Assembly (NCBI GenBank): GCA_035508435.1
Contig: DATJNA010000217.1
Location: 1-64,000, forward strand
DNA from: JASHVB01 sp035508435
GTDB taxonomy: Bacteria; Pseudomonadota; Alphaproteobacteria; Acetobacterales; Acetobacteraceae
Direction of reading: 5' to 3'
DNA: 64,000 bases
Shown: positions 49,836 through 59,124 of the stretch, piece by piece
Position numbering within the stretch: the stretch's first letter is position 1
Layout: each line of letters opens with the position of its first letter
Notes under the pieces: generated by a model
Database searches by the model: none
The model's input: only the letters and a program-made list of their open reading frames with translations
Told to the model about the DNA's origin: nothing
Translations under genes and position numbers: made by a program

Positions 49836-52070
49836 ATGATGACCGAGGACGCGCTCGCCGGGCTGACCGTGTTGGAATACCCGGACAGCGTCGCCATTCG
49901 ATATTGCGGCAAATTGCTGTTGGCCCATGGCGCGCGCGTGATCCAGGCAGCGGAGCCGTCCCCGGTGGGCGTGGGCTACGGCGGCGCGGCGAGCGAGGCG
50001 TTCGCGGCCTGGCTGGATCACGGCAAGGCACGGCATGCCGCATCCGCCGCCGGACGCGCGGATCTGGTCATTGCGGGTGATACAGTCGCCGGTGCGGCTT
50101 CCGGTGCGCTGCATCTCGCACTCACCTGGTTCGATCCGCGCGGCCCCTATCGGGATTGGCATGGCACCGACGCGCTGATCCAGGCGCTGTCCGGCGTCGC
50201 GTTCGCGGTCGGCGCCACTGAGGGGCCGCCGTTGCTGCCGCGCGGTCATGCGCCGCAACTGATCGCCGGCGCGACGGCATGCATCGCGGCGCTGGCGGGG
50301 CTGATCGGACGCGGCAACGGCTGGCGCGGAGAGCAAATCGCGGTGGACGTGCTGTCCGCCAATCTCTGCTTCATGGAATCGCAGGTCGCCATGCTCGCCC
50401 TTACCGGCGACACGGCGCTGCGACGCGGGCTCAACCGGTTCAGCACCTATCCCGGCGGCATTTATCCGGCGGCCGACGGGTGGATCGGCGTCACCGCCCT
50501 GACGCCCGCACAGTGGACCGCGTTCTGTGACATGGTGGGCCTGCCGGAGCTTGGGCGCGACCGACGCTATCAGGTGTTGACCAACCGTCTTGCCGATTCC
50601 GCCGCGCTCGAGCCGCAACTTGCCGATGCATTGGCGCGTCGCCCCGCCGCGCACTGGCTGGAGGAGGGGCAGCGCCGCCGCATTCCGATGGCGCCGGTGC
50701 CCGATCTCGCCGACCTTGTGCGCACGCCGCATTGGCGCGAGCGCGGCAGTTTCGCACCGGTCGGCGGCGTGGCGGAGGCAACGGGGCCGGCGATGCCGTT
50801 CCACTTTCATCGCCTCGGGGCAGAGCGGTTTCATCGCCTCGGGGCAGAGCCATGGCACGGGCGATCGCCGGCGACCCAGCCGGCGCTGCCGCTGCAAGGG
50901 ATCAACGTGCTGGATCTTTCGATGGGCTGGGCCGGGCCGCTTGCCGCGCGGCACTTCGCCGATCTCGGCGCCGACGTGCTGAAGGTCGAATCGTGTGGCT
51001 ATTTCGATTGGTGGCGCGGCTGGGACGGCGACATGAACGCCGATCCGCCGCCCTATGAGACGCGGCCGTCGTTCCTGATGGTGAACCGCAACAAGCGCGG
51101 CATCACGCTGGATTTCAAGACCGACGATGGGCGAGCGCTGCTCTCTCGGCTGGCCGCGCAAGCGGACGTGCTGATCGAGAACCACGCGCCTGGCGTGCTC
51201 GACAAACTTGGCGTCGGCGCCGCGGCGCTGGCGGAAGCCAATCCGGGACTGATCGCGCTGTCGATGGGGGCGTTCGGAGCACGCGGTCCGTGGCGGGGGT
51301 TCCGCGCCTATGGATCGACCGTGGAGCAAGCGTCCGGTCTGCCGTGCGTGAACGGCAGAGCAGGGGATGCACCCACGATGCAGCACGTCGCGTACGGTGA
51401 TCCGGTTGCCGGGATCTACGGCGCGATCGCTTGCCTGGTTGCGCTTTATGCCGGCCGGCGGCGGCGTATCAGCACGTGGATCGATCTCGGCCAGGTCGAG
51501 TGCCTGTTTCAACTCGGCGCGGATGCGATCATCGCGCAGTCGCTGCGTGCTGATGCGCTGCCGCGGCAGGGCAGCGCGCATCCCGCGTCGCTGCTGCGGC
51601 TGTGCGTTCCCGCCGCGGGCGCGGACGAGTGGCTTGCGGTTTCCGTCGAGACCGACGAGCAATTGCGGGTTCTTTGCCGCTGGTTGGATGAGGCGGCGCC
51701 GGATCGGATCGAAATTGCTCTGGCAGACTGGAGCAGTGGGCGGCCGGCATCCGATGCTGCGTCGGTTTTGCAATCGTCCGGCGTGCCTGCCGCGATCGTG
51801 CGCCCGGCGCACCAACTGCCGGATGATCCGCAGTTGCGGGAAGCCGGCTTCTGGCAGTGGCTGGAGCGCCCGTTCATCGGCCGTCACCTGGTGCCTGCGG
51901 CGCCGTACCGGCTGGATGGCGCGCCGCCGCCGCTCGCGCGTCCAGCGCCGACGCTCGGGCAGCACAATCAGGAAGTGCTGGGCGAGCGACTGGGGCTCGG
52001 CGCGGCGGAACTCGAACGGCTTGAACGCACGTATGTCATCGGCACGCGCGCGGCAGTTCGGGCGGACTAG
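49836..52070 (+). CDS. Tandem (two-domain) CaiB/BaiF class III CoA-transferase
   Basis: The 744-residue protein carries two class III CoA-transferase domains in one chain. Residues 1-350 begin ALAGLTVLEYPDSVAIRYCGKLLLAHGA; residues 370-744 begin PLQGINVLDLSMGWAGPLAARHFADLGADVLKVES and include FLMVNRNKRGITLDFKTDDGRALLSRLAAQADVLIENHAPGVLDKLG. At the usual catalytic-Asp position after VDV/IDL the first half appears to have Asn (VDVLSAN) and the second Glu (IDLGQVE), so the first half may be non-catalytic. The enzyme would move CoA between acyl-CoA and a free acid. The start is ATG 49836 or 49839. The carboxylase gene follows 73 bp later. Confidence 0.9.
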   Translation: MMTEDALAGLTVLEYPDSVAIRYCGKLLLAHGARVIQAAEPSPVGVGYGGAASEAFAAWLDHGKARHAASAAGRADLVIAGDTVAGAASGALHLALTWFDPRGPYRDWHGTDALIQALSGVAFAVGATEGPPLLPRGHAPQLIAGATACIAALAGLIGRGNGWRGEQIAVDVLSANLCFMESQVAMLALTGDTALRRGLNRFSTYPGGIYPAADGWIGVTALTPAQWTAFCDMVGLPELGRDRRYQVLTNRLADSAALEPQLADALARRPAAHWLEEGQRRRIPMAPVPDLADLVRTPHWRERGSFAPVGGVAEATGPAMPFHFHRLGAERFHRLGAEPWHGRSPATQPALPLQGINVLDLSMGWAGPLAARHFADLGADVLKVESCGYFDWWRGWDGDMNADPPPYETRPSFLMVNRNKRGITLDFKTDDGRALLSRLAAQADVLIENHAPGVLDKLGVGAAALAEANPGLIALSMGAFGARGPWRGFRAYGSTVEQASGLPCVNGRAGDAPTMQHVAYGDPVAGIYGAIACLVALYAGRRRRISTWIDLGQVECLFQLGADAIIAQSLRADALPRQGSAHPASLLRLCVPAAGADEWLAVSVETDEQLRVLCRWLDEAAPDRIEIALADWSSGRPASDAASVLQSSGVPAAIVRPAHQLPDDPQLREAGFWQWLERPFIGRHLVPAAPYRLDGAPPPLARPAPTLGQHNQEVLGERLGLGAAELERLERTYVIGTRAAVRAD
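50805..50852 (+). repeat. 24-bp in-frame tandem duplication inside the CoA-transferase linker
   Basis: 'tttcatcgcctcggggcaga' plus 'gcgg' or 'gcca' occurs at 50805-50828 and 50829-50852, giving FHRLGAER-FHRLGAEP in the linker between the two transferase domains. The duplication is in frame and nearly perfect, hence recent. Confidence 0.9.
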
Positions 52071-52143
52071 CGCTGTGACGCTGACGGACGACATTCGGCG
52101 CGTGGTAACTCGTACTGCTTTGAAAGGAATGGCCAGGACCAAC

Positions 52144-55100
52144 ATGCCGATCACCAGAGTCTTGATCGCCAATCGCGGCGAGATCGCCATTCGCATCGCC
52201 CGAGCGGCGGGCGATCTGGGCCTTGGCTGCGTTGCCGTTCATTCGCGCGACGACGCCCGCTCGCTGCATTTACGCGCGGCCGACGCGGTGCGGGAACTGC
52301 CGGGCCGGGGGGCAGCGGCGTATCTGGACGCCGATGCCATCATCGCGGCGGCGCAGGCGAGCGGATGCGATGCGATTCATCCGGGCTACGGGTTTCTGTC
52401 GGAGCGGGCGGAGTTCGCGCGCCGCTGCGCGCAGGCGGGCCTGATCTTCATAGGTCCCGCGCCGGCCCATCTGGAATTGTTCGGCGACAAGGCGCGGGCG
52501 CGGACCGCCGCGGTTGCCGCCGACGTGCCGGTGATCCGCGGGATGGATCGCGCCGTTTCGCTGGCGGAGGCGCGCGCGTTCTTCGCCTCCCTGCGCGGCG
52601 GCGCGATGATCATCAAGGCGATCGCCGGCGGCGGCGGGCGCGGCACGCGCGCTGTCTACAGCGAGGCCGAGATCGAGCCTGCCTATCAGCGGTGCCGCTC
52701 CGAGGCCGAGGCGGCGTTCGGCTGCGGCGATGTCTACGCAGAGCAATACATCCCCCGCGCTCGCCACATCGAGGTGCAGATCCTGGGCGACCTGAGCGGT
52801 GATGTGACGCATCTCGGCGAGCGCGAATGCAGCGTCCAGCGGCGCTTTCAGAAGATCATCGAGGTTGCTCCGGCGCCCGGTCTGGACGATGGACTGCGCT
52901 TCGGCATCATCGAAGCGGCGGTGCGCTTCGCGAAAAGCGTGGGCTATAGCAATCTGGGCACGTTCGAGTTCCTGGTGGACGCGACGGGCCAGCCCGGCGC
53001 GCAGCCGTTCGTGTTCATCGAGACGAACGCGCGGCTGCAGGTGGAGCATACCGTCACCGAGGCGGTGACCGGCGTGGATCTGGGGCAGGCACAGATCTTG
53101 CTGGCGCAAGGCAGGACGCTGAAGGAACTCGGGCTGGGCCGCGAGCCAGCGCCGCGCGGCTTCGCCATCCAGGCGCGCGTCAACATGGAGACCGTGGGCT
53201 CCGACGGCAGCATTCGCCCCGGCGGCGGCACGCTTGCGGCCTATGAGGCGCCGAGCGGTCCCGGCGTGCGGACCGATGGGTTCGGCTATGTGGGCTACCG
53301 CACATCCGGCGCATTCGACTCGCTGCTGGCGAAGGTGATCGCGCACTCGCCGCGGCCGGATTTTGCCGCGGCGGTGACGCGCGCCGTGCGGGCGCTGAGC
53401 GAATTCCGGATCGAGGGCGTCGCCACCAACGTTTCGTTCCTGCGCAACATTCTGGCGCATCCGGATTTCGTTGCCGGCAACGTTCACACCCGCTGGGTGG
53501 ACGAGCATATGTCCGAACTCGCGCGCCCCGCAGAGCATCGGCAGCGCCATGTGGAACCAGCGGGCGTGGGCGCGGCGGCGGGGTTTGCCGGTGCGCGGGT
53601 GAAAAGCCGCGATCCGCTGGCCTTGTTCGCGCACGACGCGGCGATGAAGGCAGAAGAGCAATCAGCGACGGCGCAGGACGCGGCGGAGGTGCCGGAAACG
53701 ATCGGGCCCGATGGCTCGACGGGGATCGCATCGCCCATCCAGGGGATGATCGTCGCCATCAACGTGATGGAAGGCGACGCAGTGCGGCGCGGCCAGCAGG
53801 TCGCGGTCATCGAGGCGATGAAGATGGAGCATGTCATCGCCGCGCCACAGGGCGGCATCGTCCGCAAGGTGACGATGACGGTAGGCGACGTCGTGCGCGA
53901 GGGATTTCCGATCGTGTTCGTGCAGGAGACCGAGGGTTCGGGCGACGTCGTGGCGGCCGCCGAGGCACTGGACCTCGATCGCATCCGCGACGATCTGCGG
54001 GAAAACTTCGAGCGTCATGCACTGACCTTGGATGAGAATCGTCCGGAGGCGGTGGCAAGGCGGCGCAAGAATCAATACCGGATGCCGCGGGAGAACAACG
54101 CGCGCCTGGTCGATCCAGGCTCTTTCAACGAATACTGGCCACTGACCGTGGCGCGGCAGCACCAGCGCCACTCGATGGACGCATTGCGCAAGAACACTCC
54201 GGCCGACGGCGTTGTCGCCGGCACTTGCTCCATCAACGGCGAGTTGTTCGACGAGAGCCGCTCGCGTGCCGCGGTGGTGCATTACGATTACACCGTGCTC
54301 GCCGGCACGCAGGGACACCGCAATCACTACAAGCAGGACCGGATGTTCGAACTGGCACACCGCTTCCGCCTGCCGGTGGTCTTGTTCGGCGAGGGCGGCG
54401 GCGGCCGTCCGGGCGAGGACTATATCGGCCCGCGTGTCGCGATCGACACGCACACCTTCACCACCTTCTCGCAACTGAGCGGTCTGGTGCCCCTGGTCGC
54501 CATCGTCAACGGGCGCACATTCGCCGGCAACACTGCTCTGGTGGCGTGCAGTGACGTGATCATTGCGACCGAGGGCTCGACGCTCGGCATGGGCGGACCA
54601 GCGATGATCGAAGGCGGCGGCCTCGGCATCTACACGCCGGAGGAAGTCGGGCCGATGTCGGTGCAGGTGCCGAATGGTGTGGTGGACATCCTCGTCAGCG
54701 ACGAGGATGAGGCGGTGGATGTCACGCGGAAGTATTTGTCGTATTTCCAGGGCGCCGTGGCGTCATGGCAGGCGCACGACCAGCGCCGGCTTCGGCATGT
54801 CGTGCCGGAGAACCGCCTGCGCCTCTACAATATGCGCGATGCGCTCGAGATCATCGCCGACACGGATTCGGTGCTGGAGATCCGTGCGAAATTCGGTGTC
54901 GGCATCATCACCGCGCTGATCCGGGTCGAGGGCCGGCCGATGGGCGTGATCGCGAACAACCCGCACCACCTGGCGGGGGCGGTCGATTCGCCAGGGGCCG
55001 ACAAGGGCGCGCGCTTCCTGCAGCTCTGCGATGCATTCGACATTCCCGTGCTCTCGCTGATCGACTGCCCCGGCATCATGGTGGGCCCCGAGGTCGAGCG

Positions 55101-55539
55101 TACCGCGCTGGTGCGGCACTGCACCCGGTTGTTCAATGTCGGCGCCAATATCACGACGCCATTGTTCAGCGTGGTTGTGCGCAAGGCATACGGTCTCGGC
55201 GCACAGGCGATGCTGGGGGCAGGATCTCTCGTTGGATTCTTCTCGGTCGCGTGGCCCACGGCGGAATTCGCCGGCATGAACATCGAAGGCGCGGTCAAGC
55301 TCGGTTACCGCAAGGAGCTGATGGCGATCGAGGATGCCGAGGCGCGGCGGCAGGAGTTCGATCGGCGCACGGCGGTGGCGTACGAGAATGCGAAGGCTGT
55401 CAACGCGGTCACCGGCGGCGGCATCGATGACGTGATCGACCCGGCGGACACGCGCCGATGGATCGCCAACAGTCTGAAGCGCCTGCCGCCCGTGCCGCCG
55501 AGGACGCAAAAGAAGTATCCCTATATCGACCCTTGGTGA
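52144..55539 (+). CDS. Single-chain biotin-dependent acyl-CoA carboxylase (BC-BCCP-CT fusion)
   Basis: The 1131-residue protein holds all parts of an acyl-CoA carboxylase. Residues 1-450 are biotin carboxylase (VLIANRGEIAIRIARAAGDLG, HPGYGFLSERAEFA, KAIAGGGGRGTRAV, the EQYIPRARHIEVQILGD and FIETNARLQVEHTVTEAVTG segments). Residues 525-595 are the biotin carrier with IEAMKMEHV, biotinyl-Lys560. Residues 640-1131 are carboxyltransferase (LFGEGGGGRPGEDY, ATEGSTLGMGGPAMIEGGGLG, DSPGADKGARFLQLCDAF). The order matches single-chain long-chain acyl-CoA carboxylases known from mycobacteria. 'aggaccaac' before ATG 52144 supports that start; ATG 52129 is possible. The pair with the CoA-transferase suggests carboxylation of the CoA ester it makes. 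Confidence 0.93.
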   Translation: MPITRVLIANRGEIAIRIARAAGDLGLGCVAVHSRDDARSLHLRAADAVRELPGRGAAAYLDADAIIAAAQASGCDAIHPGYGFLSERAEFARRCAQAGLIFIGPAPAHLELFGDKARARTAAVAADVPVIRGMDRAVSLAEARAFFASLRGGAMIIKAIAGGGGRGTRAVYSEAEIEPAYQRCRSEAEAAFGCGDVYAEQYIPRARHIEVQILGDLSGDVTHLGERECSVQRRFQKIIEVAPAPGLDDGLRFGIIEAAVRFAKSVGYSNLGTFEFLVDATGQPGAQPFVFIETNARLQVEHTVTEAVTGVDLGQAQILLAQGRTLKELGLGREPAPRGFAIQARVNMETVGSDGSIRPGGGTLAAYEAPSGPGVRTDGFGYVGYRTSGAFDSLLAKVIAHSPRPDFAAAVTRAVRALSEFRIEGVATNVSFLRNILAHPDFVAGNVHTRWVDEHMSELARPAEHRQRHVEPAGVGAAAGFAGARVKSRDPLALFAHDAAMKAEEQSATAQDAAEVPETIGPDGSTGIASPIQGMIVAINVMEGDAVRRGQQVAVIEAMKMEHVIAAPQGGIVRKVTMTVGDVVREGFPIVFVQETEGSGDVVAAAEALDLDRIRDDLRENFERHALTLDENRPEAVARRRKNQYRMPRENNARLVDPGSFNEYWPLTVARQHQRHSMDALRKNTPADGVVAGTCSINGELFDESRSRAAVVHYDYTVLAGTQGHRNHYKQDRMFELAHRFRLPVVLFGEGGGGRPGEDYIGPRVAIDTHTFTTFSQLSGLVPLVAIVNGRTFAGNTALVACSDVIIATEGSTLGMGGPAMIEGGGLGIYTPEEVGPMSVQVPNGVVDILVSDEDEAVDVTRKYLSYFQGAVASWQAHDQRRLRHVVPENRLRLYNMRDALEIIADTDSVLEIRAKFGVGIITALIRVEGRPMGVIANNPHHLAGAVDSPGADKGARFLQLCDAFDIPVLSLIDCPGIMVGPEVERTALVRHCTRLFNVGANITTPLFSVVVRKAYGLGAQAMLGAGSLVGFFSVAWPTAEFAGMNIEGAVKLGYRKELMAIEDAEARRQEFDRRTAVAYENAKAVNAVTGGGIDDVIDPADTRRWIANSLKRLPPVPPRTQKKYPYIDPW

Positions 55540-55652
55540 TGGCGGCCGGGCGGACGCGCGGGCTGCATCATGGCGCGTCACGGTTGCCTGGCGTTGACGG
55601 GCCAGACGCATCGGGCGTTCAGTGTCTCCCATAGACCAGGGAGGGGAACCCC

Positions 55653-56744
55653 ATGCGCGCCGCCGTCTTCCATGAGGCTCATCAGCCGATGACGATCGAA
55701 ACGCTCGAGGTTGCGAAACCGGGGCCGCACGAGGTCTTGCTGAATACCGCCTACGCCGGACTGTGCCATAGCGACCTGCATTTCCTGGAGGGACTGTATC
55801 CGATCCCGACGCCGGTGGTACTCGGGCACGAATCCTCGGCGGTGGTCGAGGCCGTCGGCAGCGAGGTCAGATATGTCAAGCCGGGCGACCGGGTGATCAC
55901 CTGTCTCTCGGTGTTCTGCGGCACCTGCGAATATTGCACCACTGGCCGGCCGAACCTGTGCAACAACGCCGAGGTGAAGCTGCCGCCGGGCAAGGCGCAG
56001 CGCTTGTTCTGGAAAGGCAGTGCGGTGGGGCAGTTCGCCAACCTGTCGTCGTTCGCCGAGCAATTGCTGGTGCATGAAAATGCGGTGGTGAAGATCGCCG
56101 ACGACGTTCCGCTGAACGTGGCGGCGCTGGTGGGCTGTGGCGTCATCACCGGCGCCGGCGCGGTGATCAACACGGCGAAGGTGCCGCCCGGATCCACCGT
56201 CGCGGTGTTCGGCTGCGGCGGCATCGGTCTGTCGGCGGTGAACGGCGCCGCCATCGCCGGTGCCGATCGCGTCATCGCGGTCGACGTGATCTCGTCGAAG
56301 CTCGACGTGGCGAAACAGATGGGCGCCACCGACACGATCAACGCGTCCAACGTCGATCCGGTCGAGGCCATCAAGGAGCTGACCGGGGGCGGCGTGGAAT
56401 TCTCATTCGAGGCGATCGGACTGAAGCGGACCGCAGAGCAATGTTTCGAGTCACTGCGCCCCGGCGGAACCGCGACGATCATCGGCATGGTGCCGTATGG
56501 CATGAAAATCGAGCTGCACGGCTACGACTTCCTGCGCGAGCGGCGGATCCAGGGCTCATCGATGGGCAGCAACCGGTTCCGCGTCGATATGCCGAAGCTG
56601 TTGAACGCGTGGAAGAAGGGACATCTGAAGCTCGATCACCTGATCTCCAGCCACATCAAGCTGGACGAGATCAACGAGGGCTACGCCAAACTCAAGAGCG
56701 GCGACGTGCTGCGTCAGTTGATCGATTTCGGCGTGGCGAAGTAA
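55653..56744 (+). CDS. Zinc-dependent alcohol dehydrogenase (class III / Rv-type MDR)
   Basis: The 363-residue NAD-dependent dehydrogenase has CHSDLHFLEG, GHESSAVVEAVGSEV, the structural zinc loop CGTCEYCTTGRPNLC, a long Zn-ADH insertion (NAEVKLPPGKAQRLFWKGSAVGQF), GCGVITGAGAVINTAKV and the Rossmann loop FGCGGIGLSAVNGAA. It resembles the glutathione- or mycothiol-independent class III branch that oxidises primary or aromatic alcohols. 'agggagggg' precedes the ATG at 55653. It lies 113 bp beyond the carboxylase on the same strand and may be part of the same catabolic unit. Confidence 0.93.
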   Translation: MRAAVFHEAHQPMTIETLEVAKPGPHEVLLNTAYAGLCHSDLHFLEGLYPIPTPVVLGHESSAVVEAVGSEVRYVKPGDRVITCLSVFCGTCEYCTTGRPNLCNNAEVKLPPGKAQRLFWKGSAVGQFANLSSFAEQLLVHENAVVKIADDVPLNVAALVGCGVITGAGAVINTAKVPPGSTVAVFGCGGIGLSAVNGAAIAGADRVIAVDVISSKLDVAKQMGATDTINASNVDPVEAIKELTGGGVEFSFEAIGLKRTAEQCFESLRPGGTATIIGMVPYGMKIELHGYDFLRERRIQGSSMGSNRFRVDMPKLLNAWKKGHLKLDHLISSHIKLDEINEGYAKLKSGDVLRQLIDFGVAK

Positions 56745-56835
56745 CCCTCGGGTTCGCGCGCCGGCGACGGCCGGTGCGCCAGCCGGTCCGCGCCCCAGCC
56801 GGTGGCCCTCGGGTTCGCGCGCCGGCGACAGCCGG
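56745..56835. repeat. Two 30-bp GC-rich direct repeats after the alcohol dehydrogenase
   Basis: 'ccctcgggttcgcgcgccgg' followed by 'cgacggccgg' (56745-56774) recurs at 56806-56835 with one mismatch. The surrounding 258 bp up to 57002 contain only GC-rich partial repeats and no gene. Confidence 0.8.
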
Positions 56836-57002
56836 GGCGCCGGCGCGGCGGATCCCGGCAATGCGCCGATCGACGGGATGCGACCCGACGATCGGGGTCC
56901 CGGCATTGCTCGCGGGGTTCGCGCATGCAGCCGGGGCGATGGCTTCGTCGCGGCGGCGCAGTCCCGCGAGCCGGTTTCGGTTGGGTTGGAAGCGGCATCG
57001 CC

Positions 57003-57425
57003 ATGGCGGCAACACGCGAGGGGACGATCGCGCGGGCCAGAATGGGCTTCGACGACGGCAGCTTCATCGAGCGCCTGCGCGCGCTCGTGGCCGTCCCCAC
57101 CGAGAGCCAGCCGCCGCTGCGCAAGCACGAGTTGGAACGTTATTGCCACGACGTCTGCGGGCCGATGATCGCGGAGCTGGGGTTCGCCACCCAGGTTCTC
57201 GATAATCCCGATCCCATCCACGGGCCTGTGCTGATCGGCACACGGATCGAGGATGCCTCGCTGCCGAGCGTGCTGATCTACGGCCACGGCGACGTGGTGC
57301 GCGCCATGCCGGAACGCTGGCGGCATGGCCTTGACCCCTGGAGCGTTACCATTGCCCGGTTGCTGAACCATCCGCTGGTTGGTTCACATTGCTCCGGGAG
57401 AACTTGTCAGCGGTGGCGGCGCTGA
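57003..57425 (+). pseudogene. M20-family metallopeptidase, 5' remnant
   Basis: From an ATG at 57003 the frame encodes GFDDGSFIERLRALVAVPTESQ, CGPMIAELGFATQVLDNPDP and SVLIYGHGDVVRAMPERWRHGLDPWSVT, which is the first quarter of an M20 peptidase (YGHGDVV holds the first zinc His and the adjacent Asp). Near 57345 the similarity stops: the expected GDRWYGRGTADNKGQH segment is missing, and about 25 unrelated residues lead to a stop at 57425. Roughly 350 residues of the enzyme are gone, so it is inactive. Confidence 0.8.
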
Positions 57426-57447
57426 CATGCCGGCGAGACCATCGGGT

Positions 57448-58578
57448 TCAACCTGGGTCGAGCAATTCTGCGATTCGTGCGGTCGCCTTCAGGCCGCTGC
57501 CGGTCAGCACCAGCACCGTCGTTTGCTGCGCCGTGATGGTGCCGGCCGCGAGCAATTTGGCGAACGCGCCGACCGCCTGAGCCGCCGTTGGTTCCACATA
57601 CAGCCCCAGCCGCGCGAGCCGGAGCATTGCGTCGGCGATCTCTTGCTCGGTCAGCGTCACCGCGCCGCCGCGGGTCTGGCGCAGCACGCCCAGCACTTCG
57701 CGCAGACGGATCGGGTGGGCGATCGCGGTGCCCTCGGCGATGGTGGGCTGGATGTCGGTGGGCACCGGCGTATCGGCACCGGCCATGAAAGCGGCGGCGA
57801 TCGGCGCGCAATGGGCGGGCTGCACGGCGAAGATGCGTGGCACGGTGTCGATCTCGCCGGCGCGCTGGAGCTCGGCGAAACCGATCTCGCAGCCGAGCAC
57901 GTTGGAGCCGGCGCCGCATGGGGTGATGACGTTGTCGGGCGCACGGAAGCCGAGGTCTTCCCACAGCTCATAGGCGAGCGTCTTGGTGCCGTGCAGGAAG
58001 AACGGGTGCCAGTTGTGGCTGGCATAGAAGATGGTTTCGGAGCGGCGCACGGCGGCGTCGGCGGTGTCCTGGCGGGTGCCGGGCACCAGTTCGAGCGCGG
58101 CGCCATGGGCGCGCATCTGCACCAGCTTGGCGGGGCTGGTCGATGCGGGTGCCATGACGGTGGCGGCGAGGCCGCCGGCGGCGGCATATGCCGCGATCGC
58201 CGCGCCGCCGTTGCCGGAGCTGTCCTCCAGCACGGCGGTCACGCCCTGCGCGCGCAGCAGCGACAGCATGACGCTGGCGCCGCGGTCCTTGAAGCTGCCG
58301 GTGGGCATCAGCCACTCGCATTTCAGCCAGGCCGGTGCGCCGGGCAGCGTGCGGCGCAGCAATGGCGTGGTGCCCTCGCCGAGGCTGATCGGCGCGGTGG
58401 GCTGGAACGGCAGGGCGGCCCGATAGCGCCAGAGGCTGCGCTCGCCGGCATCGATCTGCGCGCGGGTGATGCCCGGCAGCGGCGAGAGCAAGAGCGGGGC
58501 GCCATCGGGGCCGCTCCAGCGTGGCTGGTCGAGGGGGAAGGTCTGGCCGGTGCGCGGATCGAGATAGGCGGCGGGCAT
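57448..58578 (-). CDS. Threonine-synthase-like PLP-dependent enzyme (fold type II)
   Basis: The 376-residue cytoplasmic enzyme shows ISLGEGTTPLLRRTLPG, the PLP-lysine motif MPTGSFKDRGASVMLS, EDSSGNGGAAIAAYAAAGGLAATVMAP (the Asn contact and cofactor loop), PCGAGSNVLGCEIGF and a C-terminal VLVLTGSGLKATARI with the Ser/Gly loop that holds the pyridine N. These match threonine synthase or closely related beta-replacing enzymes. The N-terminus MPAAYLDPRTGQTFPLDQPRW lacks zinc-finger cysteines. The start at 58578 fits. It converges with the M20 remnant, whose lost 3' part would have lain here. Confidence 0.88.
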   Translation of the reverse strand: MPAAYLDPRTGQTFPLDQPRWSGPDGAPLLLSPLPGITRAQIDAGERSLWRYRAALPFQPTAPISLGEGTTPLLRRTLPGAPAWLKCEWLMPTGSFKDRGASVMLSLLRAQGVTAVLEDSSGNGGAAIAAYAAAGGLAATVMAPASTSPAKLVQMRAHGAALELVPGTRQDTADAAVRRSETIFYASHNWHPFFLHGTKTLAYELWEDLGFRAPDNVITPCGAGSNVLGCEIGFAELQRAGEIDTVPRIFAVQPAHCAPIAAAFMAGADTPVPTDIQPTIAEGTAIAHPIRLREVLGVLRQTRGGAVTLTEQEIADAMLRLARLGLYVEPTAAQAVGAFAKLLAAGTITAQQTTVLVLTGSGLKATARIAELLDPG

Positions 58579-59124
58579 GTCAGGCGTGCTCCAACCAAGA
58601 GTGGCGCGGCGGCAGCCGGATCGGGTCGCCGCAATACTGCTGATGATCCGGGGCCGCCGTCGAGGTCTGCCAGGCCAGGTCTGCCAGGCCGCCGGCAGCG
58701 GGCGCCGATCTGGTGGTGTAGCCCGGTCTGGCCACACCGATCGGGGCTTCGATGCAGCGACCCGGCAGAGGGTTGGCTGCGCCTTGCCTGGGCTGAACCA
58801 GGCCGGGGCAGCACAGGGCATGACCCCCGATCGCGAGGCGCCCGATCGCGAGGCGCCCGATCGCGAGGTGTTTGCCATCGGCCCCGCGGCCCGGGCGGCG
58901 GGACGGCGTGCGGTTTCTCACCAAGGCAAAGCCAGGTCGAAGCAAGCGTCAGGCAGACGCGTTGCTGCCGCGCGACGTGGCGCCGGCCGTGGTGGCGCCG
59001 GCCGTGGTGGCACGGCGTCGTTTGGCAGGTGGTTGACGCGGCGCGAATCAGGGTGGCGGGGCCGCCATGCGGCGGTCCCGGGCGTTGGCTCGCAAGGCTG
59101 GCGCGCTGGTCGGCGTGCGATCGT
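58579..59124. other. 546-bp GC-rich gap with short tandem repeats
   Basis: No gene was recognised. 'gatcgcgaggcgccc' is repeated at 58829-58843 and 58844-58858 with a diverged third unit at 58859-58873, and 'ggcgccggccgtggt' occurs twice near 58980-59010. Open frames on both strands are typical of very GC-rich DNA and lack coding features. Confidence 0.5.

Noticed and set aside
51367..52143. N-terminal extension of the carboxylase frame inside the CoA-transferase gene
   Set aside because: The extension is Arg/Ser/Cys-rich shadow of the transferase; the biotin carboxylase domain starts at 52144 with a ribosome site.
49785..52196. 803-codon minus-strand open frame opposite the CoA-transferase
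   Set aside because: Shadow of a motif-supported gene on the other strand; composition is typical of antisense GC-rich frames.
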